Below, piece after piece: positions 36,323 through 45,377 of a stretch of DNA of 64,000 nucleotides (positions are counted from its first letter, which is position 1; each line of letters starts with the position of its first letter). Source of the DNA: Ardenticatenales bacterium (GTDB taxonomy: Bacteria > Chloroflexota > Anaerolineae > Epilineales > Epilineaceae); the NCBI GenBank assembly GCA_020853525.1, contig JADYYS010000027.1, positions 62,001 to 126,000 on the forward strand, read 5' to 3'. The notes beneath the pieces were generated by a model. The model saw nothing but the letters and a program-made list of their open reading frames with translations. It had not been told where the DNA came from and did no database searches. Position numbers and translations under genes: made by a program.

Positions 36323-36802
36323 TCAGCCGGCCCGATGGTACGGATGCCCCGCCCTGACGCTCCACGCCCGATACAACGCCTCGGCCACGATCACCCGCAC
36401 GAGCATGTGCGGCAGCGTCAGCGGCCCGAGCGACCACAGGTCTTCCGCCCGTGCGAGACAGGCCGGCGACAGACCGTCGGGTCCGCCGACGAGCATGGCG
36501 ACGTCGCGTCCGTCCGTCGTCCACCTCGCCAGCCGTGCGACGACGTCGTCCGTCGACCACGCTTGACCCTCGACGGCCAGTGCGACAACGCGGGCCGTGG
36601 GCGGCACGGCGGCCAGCATCCGCCTGCCCTCGTCGGCCACGGCCCGCGCGACGTCGGCGCCCTTCACCCGGCGCGCCACGTCGACCTCGACGAGCCGCAG
36701 CGACACCTCGCCGGCCAGGCGACGGGCGTAGTCATCGAAGCCCTCGGCCACCCAGCGGGGCGGACGGTCGCCGGCGGCGATCAAGTGGAGGCGGAGGGGC
36801 AT
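36323..36802 (-). CDS. rlmH: 23S rRNA pseudouridine1915 N3-methyltransferase
   Basis: A 159-residue SPOUT-class methyltransferase that modifies pseudouridine 1915 in helix 69 of 23S rRNA. Seen: the family length, the N-terminal LRLHLIAAGDRPPRWVAEGFDDYARRL, VVALAVEGQAWSTDD, the knot motif MLVGGPDGLSP, and the C-terminus EALYRAWSVRAGHPYHRAG, which is the RlmH signature. The start at 36802 lacks a strong ribosome-binding site. A minus-strand TACAAT at 36848-36843 may be its -10 box. Confidence 0.95.
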   Translation of the reverse strand: MPLRLHLIAAGDRPPRWVAEGFDDYARRLAGEVSLRLVEVDVARRVKGADVARAVADEGRRMLAAVPPTARVVALAVEGQAWSTDDVVARLARWTTDGRDVAMLVGGPDGLSPACLARAEDLWSLGPLTLPHMLVRVIVAEALYRAWSVRAGHPYHRAG

Positions 36803-36853
36803 ATGGGTTGGCGTCCAGGTTGGCGGGGCATGGCGATCGCCGATTGTAGCGCC

Positions 36854-36882
36854 TTGACAAGACTGAACATGCGTTTCATCAT
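36854..36882 (+). promoter_or_regulatory. Promoter of the DUF1761 gene
   Basis: A consensus TTGACA (36854-36859) and a weaker CATCAT (36877-36882) are 17 bp apart, about 70 bp before the start codon. The pair overlaps the likely divergent rlmH promoter region. Confidence 0.5.
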
Positions 36883-36953
36883 GCCGCCCGACTGCGGCGA
36901 TACCGGCATCCGGGCCGCGCCATCGACTGCGCCGCTACGCGAGGAGGACGGGG

Positions 36954-37382
36954 ATGGAGCTGCTCGAGCACGTGAATTGGATCGCAATCGTTGTCTGTGT
37001 CGTGGCCGCGATGGCGCTTGGCTTCGTGTGGTACGGCCCGCTCTTCGGCAAGCTCTGGCTCGAGCTGATGGGCTGGGGCACCAAGAACGAGGCCGAGCTG
37101 AAGGAGATGCAGTCCAAGGCGATGCCCGGCTACGCCGTGATGGCGGTCGGCGCGGCCGTCATGGCGCTCGTCCTCCAAGCGGTGCTCCACGCCACCGGGG
37201 CCGCGACGGTCGGGGCGGCCGTGATCGTCGCCGCGCTGCTCTGGCTCGGCTTCGTCGCGACGTCCACGCTCGGCACGGCGATGTTCAGCGACACGGACAA
37301 GCGCCTGTGGGCGCTCAACGAGGGCTATGTGCTGGTGCAGATGGTCCTGTTCGCCGTGATCCTCACGCTCCTGGCAGCGTGA
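36954..37382 (+). CDS. DUF1761 family membrane protein
   Basis: A 142-residue protein with an ATG at 36954 preceded by GAGGAGGAC. It has four hydrophobic helices, the first containing VNWIAIVVCVVAAMALGFVWYGPLFGK, the signature of DUF1761, with a later LWLGFVATSTLGTAMF and ALNEGYVLVQMVLFAVIL. The function is unknown. Its stop overlaps the start of the FmdE-like gene (GTGA), so the two are cotranslated. Confidence 0.85.
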   Translation: MELLEHVNWIAIVVCVVAAMALGFVWYGPLFGKLWLELMGWGTKNEAELKEMQSKAMPGYAVMAVGAAVMALVLQAVLHATGAATVGAAVIVAALLWLGFVATSTLGTAMFSDTDKRLWALNEGYVLVQMVLFAVILTLLAA

Positions 37383-38155
37383 GCCAACTCGCCGCGGGCG
37401 ATCGGCGCGACCCGGCGGCCGCGCCCGTCGGACTCGACGCGCTGATCGCCCGCGACCCCGCCCACCCCGCCCTGCCCGAGGCGCTCCGCCGTTCCGCCGA
37501 GCGCCACGCCCACCTCTGCCCGCGCCAGGTCCTCGGCGCGCGCCTTGCGCTCGCCGGCGCGGCCGCGCTCGGCATCCCGCTGCCGCAGGCCGACAAGCGA
37601 CTGCTGGCCGTCGTCGAGAGCGACGGGTGCTTCAGCGACGGCGTCGCGGTGACCGCCAACTGCTGGGTCGGACGGCGGACGATGAGGGTCGAGGACTACG
37701 GGCGCGTCGCGGTGACGCTCGTCGACACGCACGGCGGGGCTGCGGTGCGGTGCCGGCCGCAGCTGGACGTTCGCACGCGCGTTGGGGCGTGGGCGGCGGA
37801 TGCCGCGGCCCTTGCCGCCGGTGGAAGGGACACTGGGCGTGGCATGGCCCCCACGAGCGCCGCGGGCGACATCGCCGCCGACGCCGTCGCGCCCCGCTGG
37901 GCGGCGTACGTGCTCGGTTACCAGCGCATGCCGGACGATGAGCTGGTCGATGTGCTGCCCGTGACGCTGACCATCGACCCGGCGGCGATCATCAGCCATC
38001 CCGATCGCCGCGCGGTCTGCGCGGTCTGCGGCGAGGAGGTCTCCAACGGCCGCGAGGTGGTCGGGCCCGCCGGCACATCGTGCGCGGCGTGCGCCGATCC
38101 GGCGGGCGCGTACTACCGGCCGCGCGAACGCGGGCCGAGCAACCACAACGCGTAG
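37379..38155 (+). CDS. FmdE-like protein with C-terminal zinc ribbon
   Basis: A 258-residue protein starting GTG at 37379 over the previous stop. Residues 30-115 match the FmdE (formylmethanofuran dehydrogenase subunit E) region: RHAHLCPRQVLGARLALAGA, then VVESDGCFSDGVAVTANCWVGRRTMRVEDYGRVAVTLVD, with conserved His and Cys likely to hold metal. The usual GxCPG glycine is replaced by Arg (CPR). The C-terminus has CAVCGEEV and CAAC, a treble-clef/zinc ribbon. FmdE homologues outside methanogens have uncertain roles, often linked to molybdenum or tungsten enzymes or metal handling. The last 43 bp overlap the convergent methyltransferase gene. Confidence 0.82.
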   Translation: MSQLAAGDRRDPAAAPVGLDALIARDPAHPALPEALRRSAERHAHLCPRQVLGARLALAGAAALGIPLPQADKRLLAVVESDGCFSDGVAVTANCWVGRRTMRVEDYGRVAVTLVDTHGGAAVRCRPQLDVRTRVGAWAADAAALAAGGRDTGRGMAPTSAAGDIAADAVAPRWAAYVLGYQRMPDDELVDVLPVTLTIDPAAIISHPDRRAVCAVCGEEVSNGREVVGPAGTSCAACADPAGAYYRPRERGPSNHNA

Positions 38156-39117
38156 CGGCGGCGGAACCGCCAGACGACGCTCCGTCTGGCCTCGGCGAAC
38201 AGCGCGCGCGCGCCGTGCTCACGCCAGGACCGCAGTGCCTTGGCCGGCAGGTGGGCCGGCGAGACGGGCGCTCCTGCGGTCGCCTCGTCGGGCGGCAGCG
38301 GCGTGATGCGGGGCGGACGGCGTGAGAACGAGGCGTCGATGAACGCAAGCGGCGTTCCGGCGTCGGGCACGTCGGACGGCGCCCGCGGGCGGGAGGCGAC
38401 GAAGACGTGCGACAGCGTCGGGGCCCGCAGGTCATCGGGGGACATCGCCTCGAAGGCGAAGTCGGCCTCGTCCAGACCGTCGACGCCCGAATCGAGCGTG
38501 GGATCGGACGTTGGATCGAAGGCCGGATCGAAGGCGACATCGGCGCGATCGAGCCAGTGGCGGAAGGCGGTTACGTCGGCGAAGTAGCGGGCCAGGGCAT
38601 GCCGCCACTGTTCCGGCGACCAGATGTTCAGGTGGTACCGGTTGGACATCTGCAGAACGCGCGAGGCGTCGTCCAGCACGCCCGGGACGGCGATGACGAC
38701 GGTGCCGTCGGGCGCCAGCCGCGTCCAGGCGCCGCGAAGGAAGTCATCGACACCCCAGACGTGCTCGAGCGCGTTCGAGCTGACGATGAGGCCCCATCCG
38801 CCCGGCGGCGCGCCGACGTCGACGATGCGGGCGAGGTCGGCAACGGCGAACCTGACGGTCGGGCGCACCGCGCGGCGGCGGGCATGCGCGATCGCCTCCG
38901 GCTCGATGTCGACGCCCAGCACCGACGTCGCGCCGTGGTCGGCCAGCCACGCCGCGCCGTAGCCGGTCCCGCAGCCGGCGTCGAGGACGTGCGCGCCCTT
39001 CGCCCACCGGCCGGCGAAGCGGTAGATGCTCAGGTGGGCGAGAAACAGCGCGTTCGGCACGTCGGGCGAGACGCGCTCGCCGTCGTTCGTGATGTCGGGG
39101 GGGACGAATCGCGACAT
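38113..39117 (-). CDS. Class I SAM-dependent methyltransferase
   Basis: A 334-residue soluble methyltransferase; the start is taken at the ATG at 39117 (MSRFVPPDITNDGERVSPDVP). Motif I is VLDAGCGTGYGAAWLAD, followed by VLGVDIEPEAIAHARRR, and motif II is LIVSSNALEHVWGVDDFLRGAWTRLAPDGTVVIAVP. NRYHLNIWSPEQWRHALARYF resembles methyltransferases of cell-surface glycan clusters. The C-terminal third, with FDPTSDPTLDSG and a basic tail, is less conserved. An upstream ATG at 39156 is possible. The substrate is unknown and no glycan genes are adjacent. Confidence 0.85.
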   Translation of the reverse strand: MSRFVPPDITNDGERVSPDVPNALFLAHLSIYRFAGRWAKGAHVLDAGCGTGYGAAWLADHGATSVLGVDIEPEAIAHARRRAVRPTVRFAVADLARIVDVGAPPGGWGLIVSSNALEHVWGVDDFLRGAWTRLAPDGTVVIAVPGVLDDASRVLQMSNRYHLNIWSPEQWRHALARYFADVTAFRHWLDRADVAFDPAFDPTSDPTLDSGVDGLDEADFAFEAMSPDDLRAPTLSHVFVASRPRAPSDVPDAGTPLAFIDASFSRRPPRITPLPPDEATAGAPVSPAHLPAKALRSWREHGARALFAEARRSVVWRFRRRYALWLLGPRSRGR

Positions 39118-39169
39118 GGAAGGAATGCTCCGTCGGCGATCGCAAGGCAATCGCATGAAGCATGGCCGG

Positions 39170-39350
39170 CGATCGCCCGGCGATGAATCGCCGGGCTACA
39201 ATAACGACGCCGGCTGAAGCCGGCTACTGTCCGGAGTCCTGTTCGGCAGGCCGGAGTGCTGTTTGGCAGGCCGGAATCCTGTTCGGCAGGCCGGAAGCCT
39301 GTTTGGTGAGCGCAGTCATTGTAGCCCGACGCTGCATCGCCGGGCGATCG
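39170..39350. repeat. Composite repeat island: four 20-bp tandem units inside a long inverted repeat
   Basis: The outer arms, 39170-39202 and 39318-39350, are imperfect reverse complements containing CGATCGCCCGGCGATG and GGGCTACAAT. Inside lies a palindromic GCCGGCTGAAGCCGGC (about 39209-39224). Exactly four tandem 20-bp units follow (39231-39250, 39251-39270, 39271-39290, 39291-39310), of the form CCGGAntCCTGTTcGGCAGG with a few changes per unit. There are no spacers, so this is not a CRISPR array. No coding frame uses it. Confidence 0.75.
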
Positions 39351-39414
39351 TTCTCGTCTCCCCTCGGTGCGGCGTTGGCGCGCCGCATCCATCCCACTCC
39401 CCGGAGATCGACAG

Positions 39415-41331
39415 ATGTCCTCTGTCCGCGTCCAATCCCTGCTCGCCGCACGGCTCTTCCAGTCGCCCCAGACGGTGGGCGATCGCCTGTTCTTCTTGAG
39501 CAACCTGAGCGGCCAGCAGAGCCTGTACGCGATGGATCATGGCGGCAGCGTGCCGGAGCCGCTCCTGCCGTCCGACATCGCCCTTCACAACCCGCACCTC
39601 ATCGGCGGGCATCCGTTCTACGTCCTGCCGCGGCTCGGGAAGATCGTCGTCATGATCGATCGCGACGGCGACGAGGTCTATCGGCCGCACATCGTTCCGA
39701 TCGACGGCGGCTACCCGGAGCCGCTCGCCGCCGAGGTCTTCGACCGGCACCGGGTCCACCTGCGGCACGTCGACGACGCGGCGGCCACGGCCTACTTCGG
39801 CGCCCAACGGCTCGACACGCCGCTCATCGAGACCTGGAAGGTCGACATCGCCGGCGGCACGGCGGTCCGCATGCACGCCAGCCCATTCGGCGGCGGCGTG
39901 GCGGGTGTGAGCGAGGACGGAACGCTGGCCGTTCTGGGCGAGGGCTACACGCTGGGCGACGGGATCCTCCGGCTGTGGCGGGCGGAGACGGGCACGGCGG
40001 ACCTGCTGTTCGGAACGCCGATCGAGGAGCGCGTTCCCGGCGAGGAGGTGCCGCTCCTCGGCCTCGGCGCGTGCGCGTTCGTGGATGCGGACGGCGCCAT
40101 CCTGGTCACGACGACCGCCCACGACGACCGCGGCGGCATCGCTCGCCTGAACCTGGCCGCGCCCGCCGAGCTGCGGCCGGTGGCGGTCGAGGGCACGGTG
40201 CACGAAGGCATGGGCGAGCTGACGACGTTCGAGCGCCTGAAGGGCGAGCGCTTCGTGCTCGGCTACAACATCGACGGCTGCGACTGGCTGTACGAGGGGG
40301 AGTACGATGCCGCGGCGCCGTGCATCCGCCTCGACCGCGTGGTCGCCGGCCGCGGCGTGCTGTCCGACGGCGTCGTGGACGCCCATCATTATGACAAGAA
40401 CAGCCGGACCCACGCCCTCTCGTTCTCGACGGCGACGTCGCCGACGCAGATCTACACGATCGGCGGCGACAGCCCGGCCCCGCAGCAGCACACGCGCGAG
40501 CGCCTGCTCGGATTGCCGCGCGCCCATCTGAGCCCCGGCGAGGACGCCAGTTTCACGAGCCACGATGGGCTGCGCGTCTCGGCGCGGCTCTACCTTCCGG
40601 TCGACGCGCTCGGCTTCACCGGCCCGCGGCCGCTGGTCTACTACGTCCACGGTGGCCCGCAGGGCCAGGAGCGTCCGGACTTCGCGTGGTTCTCGATGCC
40701 GCTCATCCAGCTCCTCACGCTGCGCGGCTTCGCGGTCTTCGTGCCCAACGCCCGCGGCTCGACGGGCTACGGTCAGTCGTACACCAAGCGGGTCGACCGC
40801 GACTGGGGCGGCCAGGACCGATTGGACCACGTGCATGCGATGACCGAAGTGCTGCCGCAGGACGGGCGCGTCGACGTGCAGCGGGCCGCCGTCGTCGGCC
40901 GGTCGTACGGCGGCTACATGACGCTGACGCTGGCGGCGCGCCACCCCGAGCTCTGGGCCGCCGCGTGCGACATGTTCGGTCCGTACGACCTGTTCACGTT
41001 CCTCGAGCGGATCCCCGAGACCTGGAAGTCCTACTTCAAGCTCTCCCTCGGTGACCCGAACGACCCGGCCGACCATGCCTTCCTCACCGAGCGCTCGCCC
41101 AAGACGCACCTCGACGCGATCCACTGCCCGCTCCTTGTCATCCAGGGCGCCAACGACCCGCGCGTCGTGGCCGCCGAGAGCCGGGACGTCGTCGAGCGCC
41201 TCAAGTCGGACGGCAAGGATGTGGAGTTCCTGCTGTTCGAGGACGAGGGCCACGACGTCCTCAAGCTCGCGAACCGGGTGCGGTGTTATGACGCGATTGC
41301 GGAGTTCTTCGAGGCGAAATTGGGCGCCTAG
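39415..41331 (+). CDS. S9 family peptidase (prolyl oligopeptidase / acylaminoacyl-peptidase type)
   Basis: A 638-residue cytoplasmic serine peptidase from an ATG at 39415 with GGAGA upstream. The first 370 residues form a beta-propeller that screens substrates. The C-terminal alpha/beta-hydrolase domain has an oxyanion region YYVHGGPQGQERPDF, PNARGSTGYG, the nucleophile in GRSYGGYMT (Ser497), Asp581 in GANDPRV and His613 in DEGHDVL, completing the triad. It should hydrolyse short peptides or acylated peptides. No signal peptide is present. Confidence 0.92.
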   Translation: MSSVRVQSLLAARLFQSPQTVGDRLFFLSNLSGQQSLYAMDHGGSVPEPLLPSDIALHNPHLIGGHPFYVLPRLGKIVVMIDRDGDEVYRPHIVPIDGGYPEPLAAEVFDRHRVHLRHVDDAAATAYFGAQRLDTPLIETWKVDIAGGTAVRMHASPFGGGVAGVSEDGTLAVLGEGYTLGDGILRLWRAETGTADLLFGTPIEERVPGEEVPLLGLGACAFVDADGAILVTTTAHDDRGGIARLNLAAPAELRPVAVEGTVHEGMGELTTFERLKGERFVLGYNIDGCDWLYEGEYDAAAPCIRLDRVVAGRGVLSDGVVDAHHYDKNSRTHALSFSTATSPTQIYTIGGDSPAPQQHTRERLLGLPRAHLSPGEDASFTSHDGLRVSARLYLPVDALGFTGPRPLVYYVHGGPQGQERPDFAWFSMPLIQLLTLRGFAVFVPNARGSTGYGQSYTKRVDRDWGGQDRLDHVHAMTEVLPQDGRVDVQRAAVVGRSYGGYMTLTLAARHPELWAAACDMFGPYDLFTFLERIPETWKSYFKLSLGDPNDPADHAFLTERSPKTHLDAIHCPLLVIQGANDPRVVAAESRDVVERLKSDGKDVEFLLFEDEGHDVLKLANRVRCYDAIAEFFEAKLGA

Positions 41332-41375
41332 TGGGCGGGGTGCGGCGCGCGCCCACACTGGAGGTCATGCACGTG

Positions 41376-41990
41376 ATGCGGTCATCCGACGAAGCTCCCG
41401 CCGGTCCCACCGGCCCCACCACCCCCGCCATGGCCGGCGACGCTGCTCTCTTCGCCGCGATCACGATCCTCACCGGCCCGCTCTCACTGATCATCGGCCC
41501 CGCCGCGTCCTGGCTCTTGCACGGCCGGCGCGTCAGCCGCGCAACGGCGATCCGCCTCGCGATCAGCCTCGCGGTCGGCATCGTGGCCGGCCTGGCGGTC
41601 GTCGGCGGCTTTCTCGCGGCGTTCGCCACGCTTGGCGTGGCCATCGGGCCGATCGGCGGTTCCGAGTTCACGTTCGCCATCACCCTGCTGTCCGTTGTGG
41701 GAGCGCTGTTCACGGCCGGCCTCGTCGCGCTCGTCGTCGACGCCATCCGCGACCTCGCGTCGACGCGGCGCCGACACGTCCGCCTGGACGTCGCGCGCCT
41801 CGTCGCGACCGCGGTCCTCGTGATGGAAGGCACGGCGATCACCGTGATCCAGACGAGGAACCCGGCCACCGAGATCGGCGATGCGGGCGTGTTCGCGCTG
41901 GCGGCGGGCGCGGTGTCGGCCGTGGCGATCTGGGTGGGCGGCCGGATGTTCGTGCGCTGGGCGAGGACGGACGACACAACGGGCAGTTGA
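41376..41990 (+). CDS. Hypothetical membrane protein
   Basis: About 204 residues. The start is uncertain: the ATG at 41376 lies 11 bases from GGAGG, while the ATG at 41367 is only two bases from it. Helices: DAALFAAITILTGPLSLIIGPAASWLL, IRLAISLAVGIVAGLAVVGGFLAAFATLGVA, FTFAITLLSVVGALFTAGLVALVV and ARLVATAVLVMEGTAITVI, with a fifth at VFALAAGAVSAVAIWVGG. No family was recognised. It lies 45 bp after the peptidase on the same strand. Confidence 0.65.
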   Translation: MRSSDEAPAGPTGPTTPAMAGDAALFAAITILTGPLSLIIGPAASWLLHGRRVSRATAIRLAISLAVGIVAGLAVVGGFLAAFATLGVAIGPIGGSEFTFAITLLSVVGALFTAGLVALVVDAIRDLASTRRRHVRLDVARLVATAVLVMEGTAITVIQTRNPATEIGDAGVFALAAGAVSAVAIWVGGRMFVRWARTDDTTGS

Positions 41991-42128
41991 GGCCGCGCAA
42001 CCGAGCGTCGCGCCGCTTGCGCCCGCTCGCTTTGGCCGCTACCGTCGTGGGTCGGAGCATCCGTTTCATCCGTCCTGCGTCTTCTACCGTGCACCCAACC
42101 GCTCCGTCAAGGCACCAGAACGGCCTCG

Positions 42129-45029
42129 ATGTCGGACCGACGCCCGATCCGCTTGGCAAGTCGCCGCCCGCTCCTCGCCGCTGTCGTAGCCTGCACCCTT
42201 GCGGCGCTCGCGACCGCGCGCCCGACGCCGCCCGACGGCGTTCAGGCTGGGGCGCTACGCGTCGCGGCGCTCGGCACGTGGGTGGCGGACGCGGGTGCGC
42301 CGGCCTCGACCGGCAACATCGCGGTCGCGAACGCCGACCTGGCGTGGGCGATCGCGGGCGATCAGACGTACGTCTGGCAATCCGGCACGTGGTCCGTCGT
42401 TTCCAACCCGCACTGGACGGGGCAGCACCTCACGGACATCTACGTCCGCGACGCCGACCACGCATGGATCGCCGGTTGGCGCCGGATCAACGTGGACGGC
42501 AGCCCGTGCAACTGCGGCTTCCTCCTGCGCTGGCAGAACGGCGGCTGGGAGGCGGAGCAGGAGGTGATCCCGCTGTTGATCGTGGCCGTTTCCATGCCCG
42601 AGGACGGCTTCGGTCTCGCCATCGGCTACGAAGCGCAGGCCGGCGGGGCGCGCTCGTACAAGTGGGACGGGACGAGCTGGCAGCCGGTCGACTTCCCCGG
42701 CTACGGCTATGCGCTGTCCGCCTCGTCCGCCGCATCGGCGTGGGCGGTCGAGAGCCAGGGGACGCTATACCGCTTCCAAGGCGGCACGTGGTCGTTGTGG
42801 CCGGTGACCGGCGACCCGGTGCTCTCCACGCTTTCCGTCGTCGCGGATGACTTCGGCGTGGCGTTCGGCATCTTCGGCGAGATCCGGCACTGGAACGGCA
42901 CGACGTGGCAGACGGTCACGAGCCCGATCACCAGCGGTGTGTCCGACGTGGCCCTCGCGTCGCGCACCGAGGGCTGGACGGTCGGCGGTCCTGCCGTGAC
43001 GCTCCGCTGGGACGGCATCCAGTGGGCGGCCGTGAACGATCCCGTCGCGCATCAGCTGCACACGATCGCGATGGCACCGCCCGAAGCGGGCTGGGGGATC
43101 GGGAACGGCCTCGTGGCGCGCTACGTACCGCCGCCGCCCACGGCTACCGCCGGCCCGATGTCCACCGCCACGCCCACCCCGTCGCAGACGTACACCCCGT
43201 CGGCCACGTTCACCCCATCGACCACGCCTTCGCCGACGCTCACCCCGTCGCCCACGCTCACGCCCTCCATCACCCCGCCTCCCACCCCAACCCGCACGGC
43301 GACAGCGACGACCACCCCGACCCCGGTACCGACGACGACGCCGAGCCCCGGCCCGTCGCCGACGAGCACCCGGACGAGCACATCGACGTCGACGAGCACG
43401 CGGACGCGCACCCCCACGCGAACGTCGACCGCCACCCCATCGCCCTCGTCGACGCGGACCGCGACGCCGACGCATACGTGGACGCCGACACGCACACCGA
43501 CGGCGACGGCCACACCGACCTCGACCCCGACCGTCACGCGCACGCCGACCGCATCCAAGACGCCGACGGCCACGCGCACGACGACGCCGACACGAACGCC
43601 GACCACCACGCCGACCTTGTCGCCGACCCCGTCCCTGACGCCGACGCCGACACTGACGCTGACGCCGACGACCACGCGCACGTCCACGACCGTGCCGACC
43701 CAGACGATCACCCCCACGGCGCCGCCACCGTCGTCCACTGCCACCGCCACGACACCGCCGGCCGCATCGGCAACCACCGCGTTGGCGACGGGCACCGTGA
43801 TCCCGACGCCGGCAACGACCGCGTCCGCTTCGGCCGCGAGCCCGACGCCGAGCAGGACGCCGACCGCGTCGGCCGCGAGCGCGACGCCCACCAGGACGGC
43901 GACGGCATCGGCATCGGCCGCGAGCCCGACGCCCAGCAGGACCGCGACGGCATCGGCCTCGAGTCCGACGCCCACGAGGACGGCGACGGCATCGGCCGCG
44001 AGCGCGACGCCCAGCAGGACCGCGACAGCATCGGCCACCGGTCCAACGCCCACCCGCACCGCGACGGCCACGAGCCCGACGCCCACCCGGACCGCATCGG
44101 CTCCGGCCACGAGCACGGCACCGACGCCGACATCGATCGCCTCGGCCACCGGCCCGACGCCGAACACGAGCGCCACGCCGACGGCCACGAGTCCGACACC
44201 GACGAACGCGGTTCCGCCGACGTCGACCTCGACCCCGACCGCCGTCCTCACCCCGACCCCGATCGTGCCGTCGACGTCCTTCACGATCCGCGCTTCCAAC
44301 ATGGCGTTCGTCCCGAACGTCGTCGCGGTCCCGCCGAGCCAGCCGATCTCGATCGCGGTGCGCAGCGACTCCGGGACGCACGACCTCGTGCTCGAGCTCG
44401 GCGGCGGACAGGTGGTGTTCACACCCGTGATCTTCCAGGGCCAGTCATTTGCCCTCAAGTTCACGTCGCCGGCCACGCCAGGCGAGTACCCGTTCTACTG
44501 CTCGGTCGCCAACCACCGCGCCCTCGGGATGACCGGCCGCCTCATCGTCGTGCCGAACGAGTCGCCGACGCCGACCGGCAGTGGGACGCCGGGCGGATCA
44601 CCGTCCCCGGACGTCACGCCCGTCCCCTCGAGTTCGCCGACGGGCGGCAGCGGGCCGACGCCCACGGCATCGCGCACCGCCCCCACCGCCGCGGCGTCGC
44701 CGACGATCGCGCCCACCCGCTCGCCCACCGCCACGACGCGGCCCGAAGCGACACCGACGCAACGTCCGACGGCCACGCAGGGCACCCCGCCGACCCCCGG
44801 GCCGACCCCCACCCATACGCCGCTGCCGGATCCGGCCGCGAGCCCCACGGAGCCGCCGCCCTGGCCGACGATCACGAGCACGCCGACGCCGACGGATCCG
44901 CCGCCGTGGCCGACGTACACGCCGTCGCCGACCGGCGCGACGGCGCAGCCGACGGGCGATCCGCGCGGCGGAGTGGTGTATCTGCCGATCGTGCAGCGGC
45001 GGGTGATGTTTGGGTTGGACTGGCCGTGA
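42129..45029 (+). CDS. Mucin-like secreted protein with N-terminal propeller and blue-copper (cupredoxin) domain
   Basis: A 966-residue exported protein. A signal peptide ([16 protein letters not shown]) precedes a propeller of WD/BNR-type repeats (about 45-335, for example [20 protein letters not shown]). Then come about 380 residues of almost pure Thr/Pro/Ser/Ala repeats (TPTxTxT). Residues about 715-810 are a plastocyanin-like domain with type 1 copper ligands: His in SGTHDL, Cys and His in [13 protein letters not shown], and Met in GM. A second Thr/Pro region leads to [12 protein letters not shown]. Electron transfer or copper binding at the cell surface is likely. The Thr/Pro region suggests heavy O-glycosylation. 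The start lacks a strong ribosome-binding site. Confidence 0.85.
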   Translation: MSDRRPIRLASRRPLLAAVVACTLAALATARPTPPDGVQAGALRVAALGTWVADAGAPASTGNIAVANADLAWAIAGDQTYVWQSGTWSVVSNPHWTGQHLTDIYVRDADHAWIAGWRRINVDGSPCNCGFLLRWQNGGWEAEQEVIPLLIVAVSMPEDGFGLAIGYEAQAGGARSYKWDGTSWQPVDFPGYGYALSASSAASAWAVESQGTLYRFQGGTWSLWPVTGDPVLSTLSVVADDFGVAFGIFGEIRHWNGTTWQTVTSPITSGVSDVALASRTEGWTVGGPAVTLRWDGIQWAAVNDPVAHQLHTIAMAPPEAGWGIGNGLVARYVPPPPTATAGPMSTATPTPSQTYTPSATFTPSTTPSPTLTPSPTLTPSITPPPTPTRTATATTTPTPVPTTTPSPGPSPTSTRTSTSTSTSTRTRTPTRTSTATPSPSSTRTATPTHTWTPTRTPTATATPTSTPTVTRTPTASKTPTATRTTTPTRTPTTTPTLSPTPSLTPTPTLTLTPTTTRTSTTVPTQTITPTAPPPSSTATATTPPAASATTALATGTVIPTPATTASASAASPTPSRTPTASAASATPTRTATASASAASPTPSRTATASASSPTPTRTATASAASATPSRTATASATGPTPTRTATATSPTPTRTASAPATSTAPTPTSIASATGPTPNTSATPTATSPTPTNAVPPTSTSTPTAVLTPTPIVPSTSFTIRASNMAFVPNVVAVPPSQPISIAVRSDSGTHDLVLELGGGQVVFTPVIFQGQSFALKFTSPATPGEYPFYCSVANHRALGMTGRLIVVPNESPTPTGSGTPGGSPSPDVTPVPSSSPTGGSGPTPTASRTAPTAAASPTIAPTRSPTATTRPEATPTQRPTATQGTPPTPGPTPTHTPLPDPAASPTEPPPWPTITSTPTPTDPPPWPTYTPSPTGATAQPTGDPRGGVVYLPIVQRRVMFGLDWP

Positions 45030-45068
45030 GGACGGGCGATCGCGGAGCTCGGCGAGGGGGGCGGCAGG

Positions 45069-45145
45069 TCTCGGTTAGACTCGGCTCTTATCTCGGTTAG
45101 ATCGTGTCCGTGTCTAACCGAGATACGGGGCGTGTCTAACCGAGA
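45069..45145. repeat. Nested palindromic array of a 12-mer
   Basis: TCTCGGTTAGAC occurs at 45069-45080 and, with one end change, at 45091-45102. Its exact reverse complement GTCTAACCGAGA occurs at 45112-45123 and 45134-45145. The four copies form two nested inverted pairs with regular 22-bp centre spacing within each half. It marks the left edge of the accessory island, directly after the copper-protein gene. It could be a bidirectional terminator, a multi-site operator or a recombination site. Confidence 0.7.
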
Positions 45146-45179
45146 CTCAAGTGGGCCCCTGGTCGTTTACGCGTTCACT

Positions 45180-45305
45180 CTATGGCGCGACGGTGGTCCC
45201 GGGCGGTCCAGATGGGCAGGTCTCGAGGTGGAGGTACTGCCGGCACTCGTCGACCGTGAGATGACGCGTGAGACGACGGCGGGCCACGTCCACGAGTTCG
45301 TCGAG
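45180..45305 (-). pseudogene. C-terminal scrap of a cyclase-nSTAND-WD40 gene
   Basis: Read on the minus strand this encodes LDELVDVARRRLTRHLTVDECRQYLHLETCP and ends at a TAG at 45180. The segment matches the last residues of the two large paralogues downstream (LDELIALAHERVKRSLTEEECRKYLHVEACP). A TGA lies immediately before it in frame and no WD40 sequence precedes it. It is therefore the tail of an otherwise deleted third or fourth copy. The HNH gene follows 70 bp away. Confidence 0.75.
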
Positions 45306-45377
45306 TCAAGGCGAGGGCCACACAATCATCGCCTGCGCGTCCGCATTGAGCGTGACGACCACCGGCTAGCGCGGGCG

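Noticed and set aside
39231-39310. Possible CRISPR array
   Set aside because: The 20-bp units are contiguous without spacers and no cas genes are present.
43130-44260. DNA tandem repeats as a CRISPR or satellite
   Set aside because: The periodicity follows in-frame Thr/Pro codons of a secreted protein with a signal peptide and folded domains at both ends.
43121-44476. Long minus-strand frame rich in Gly/Val opposite the copper protein
   Set aside because: It is the antisense of the Thr/Pro repeat codons; composition mirrors the sense repeats and it has no domain or ribosome-binding site.
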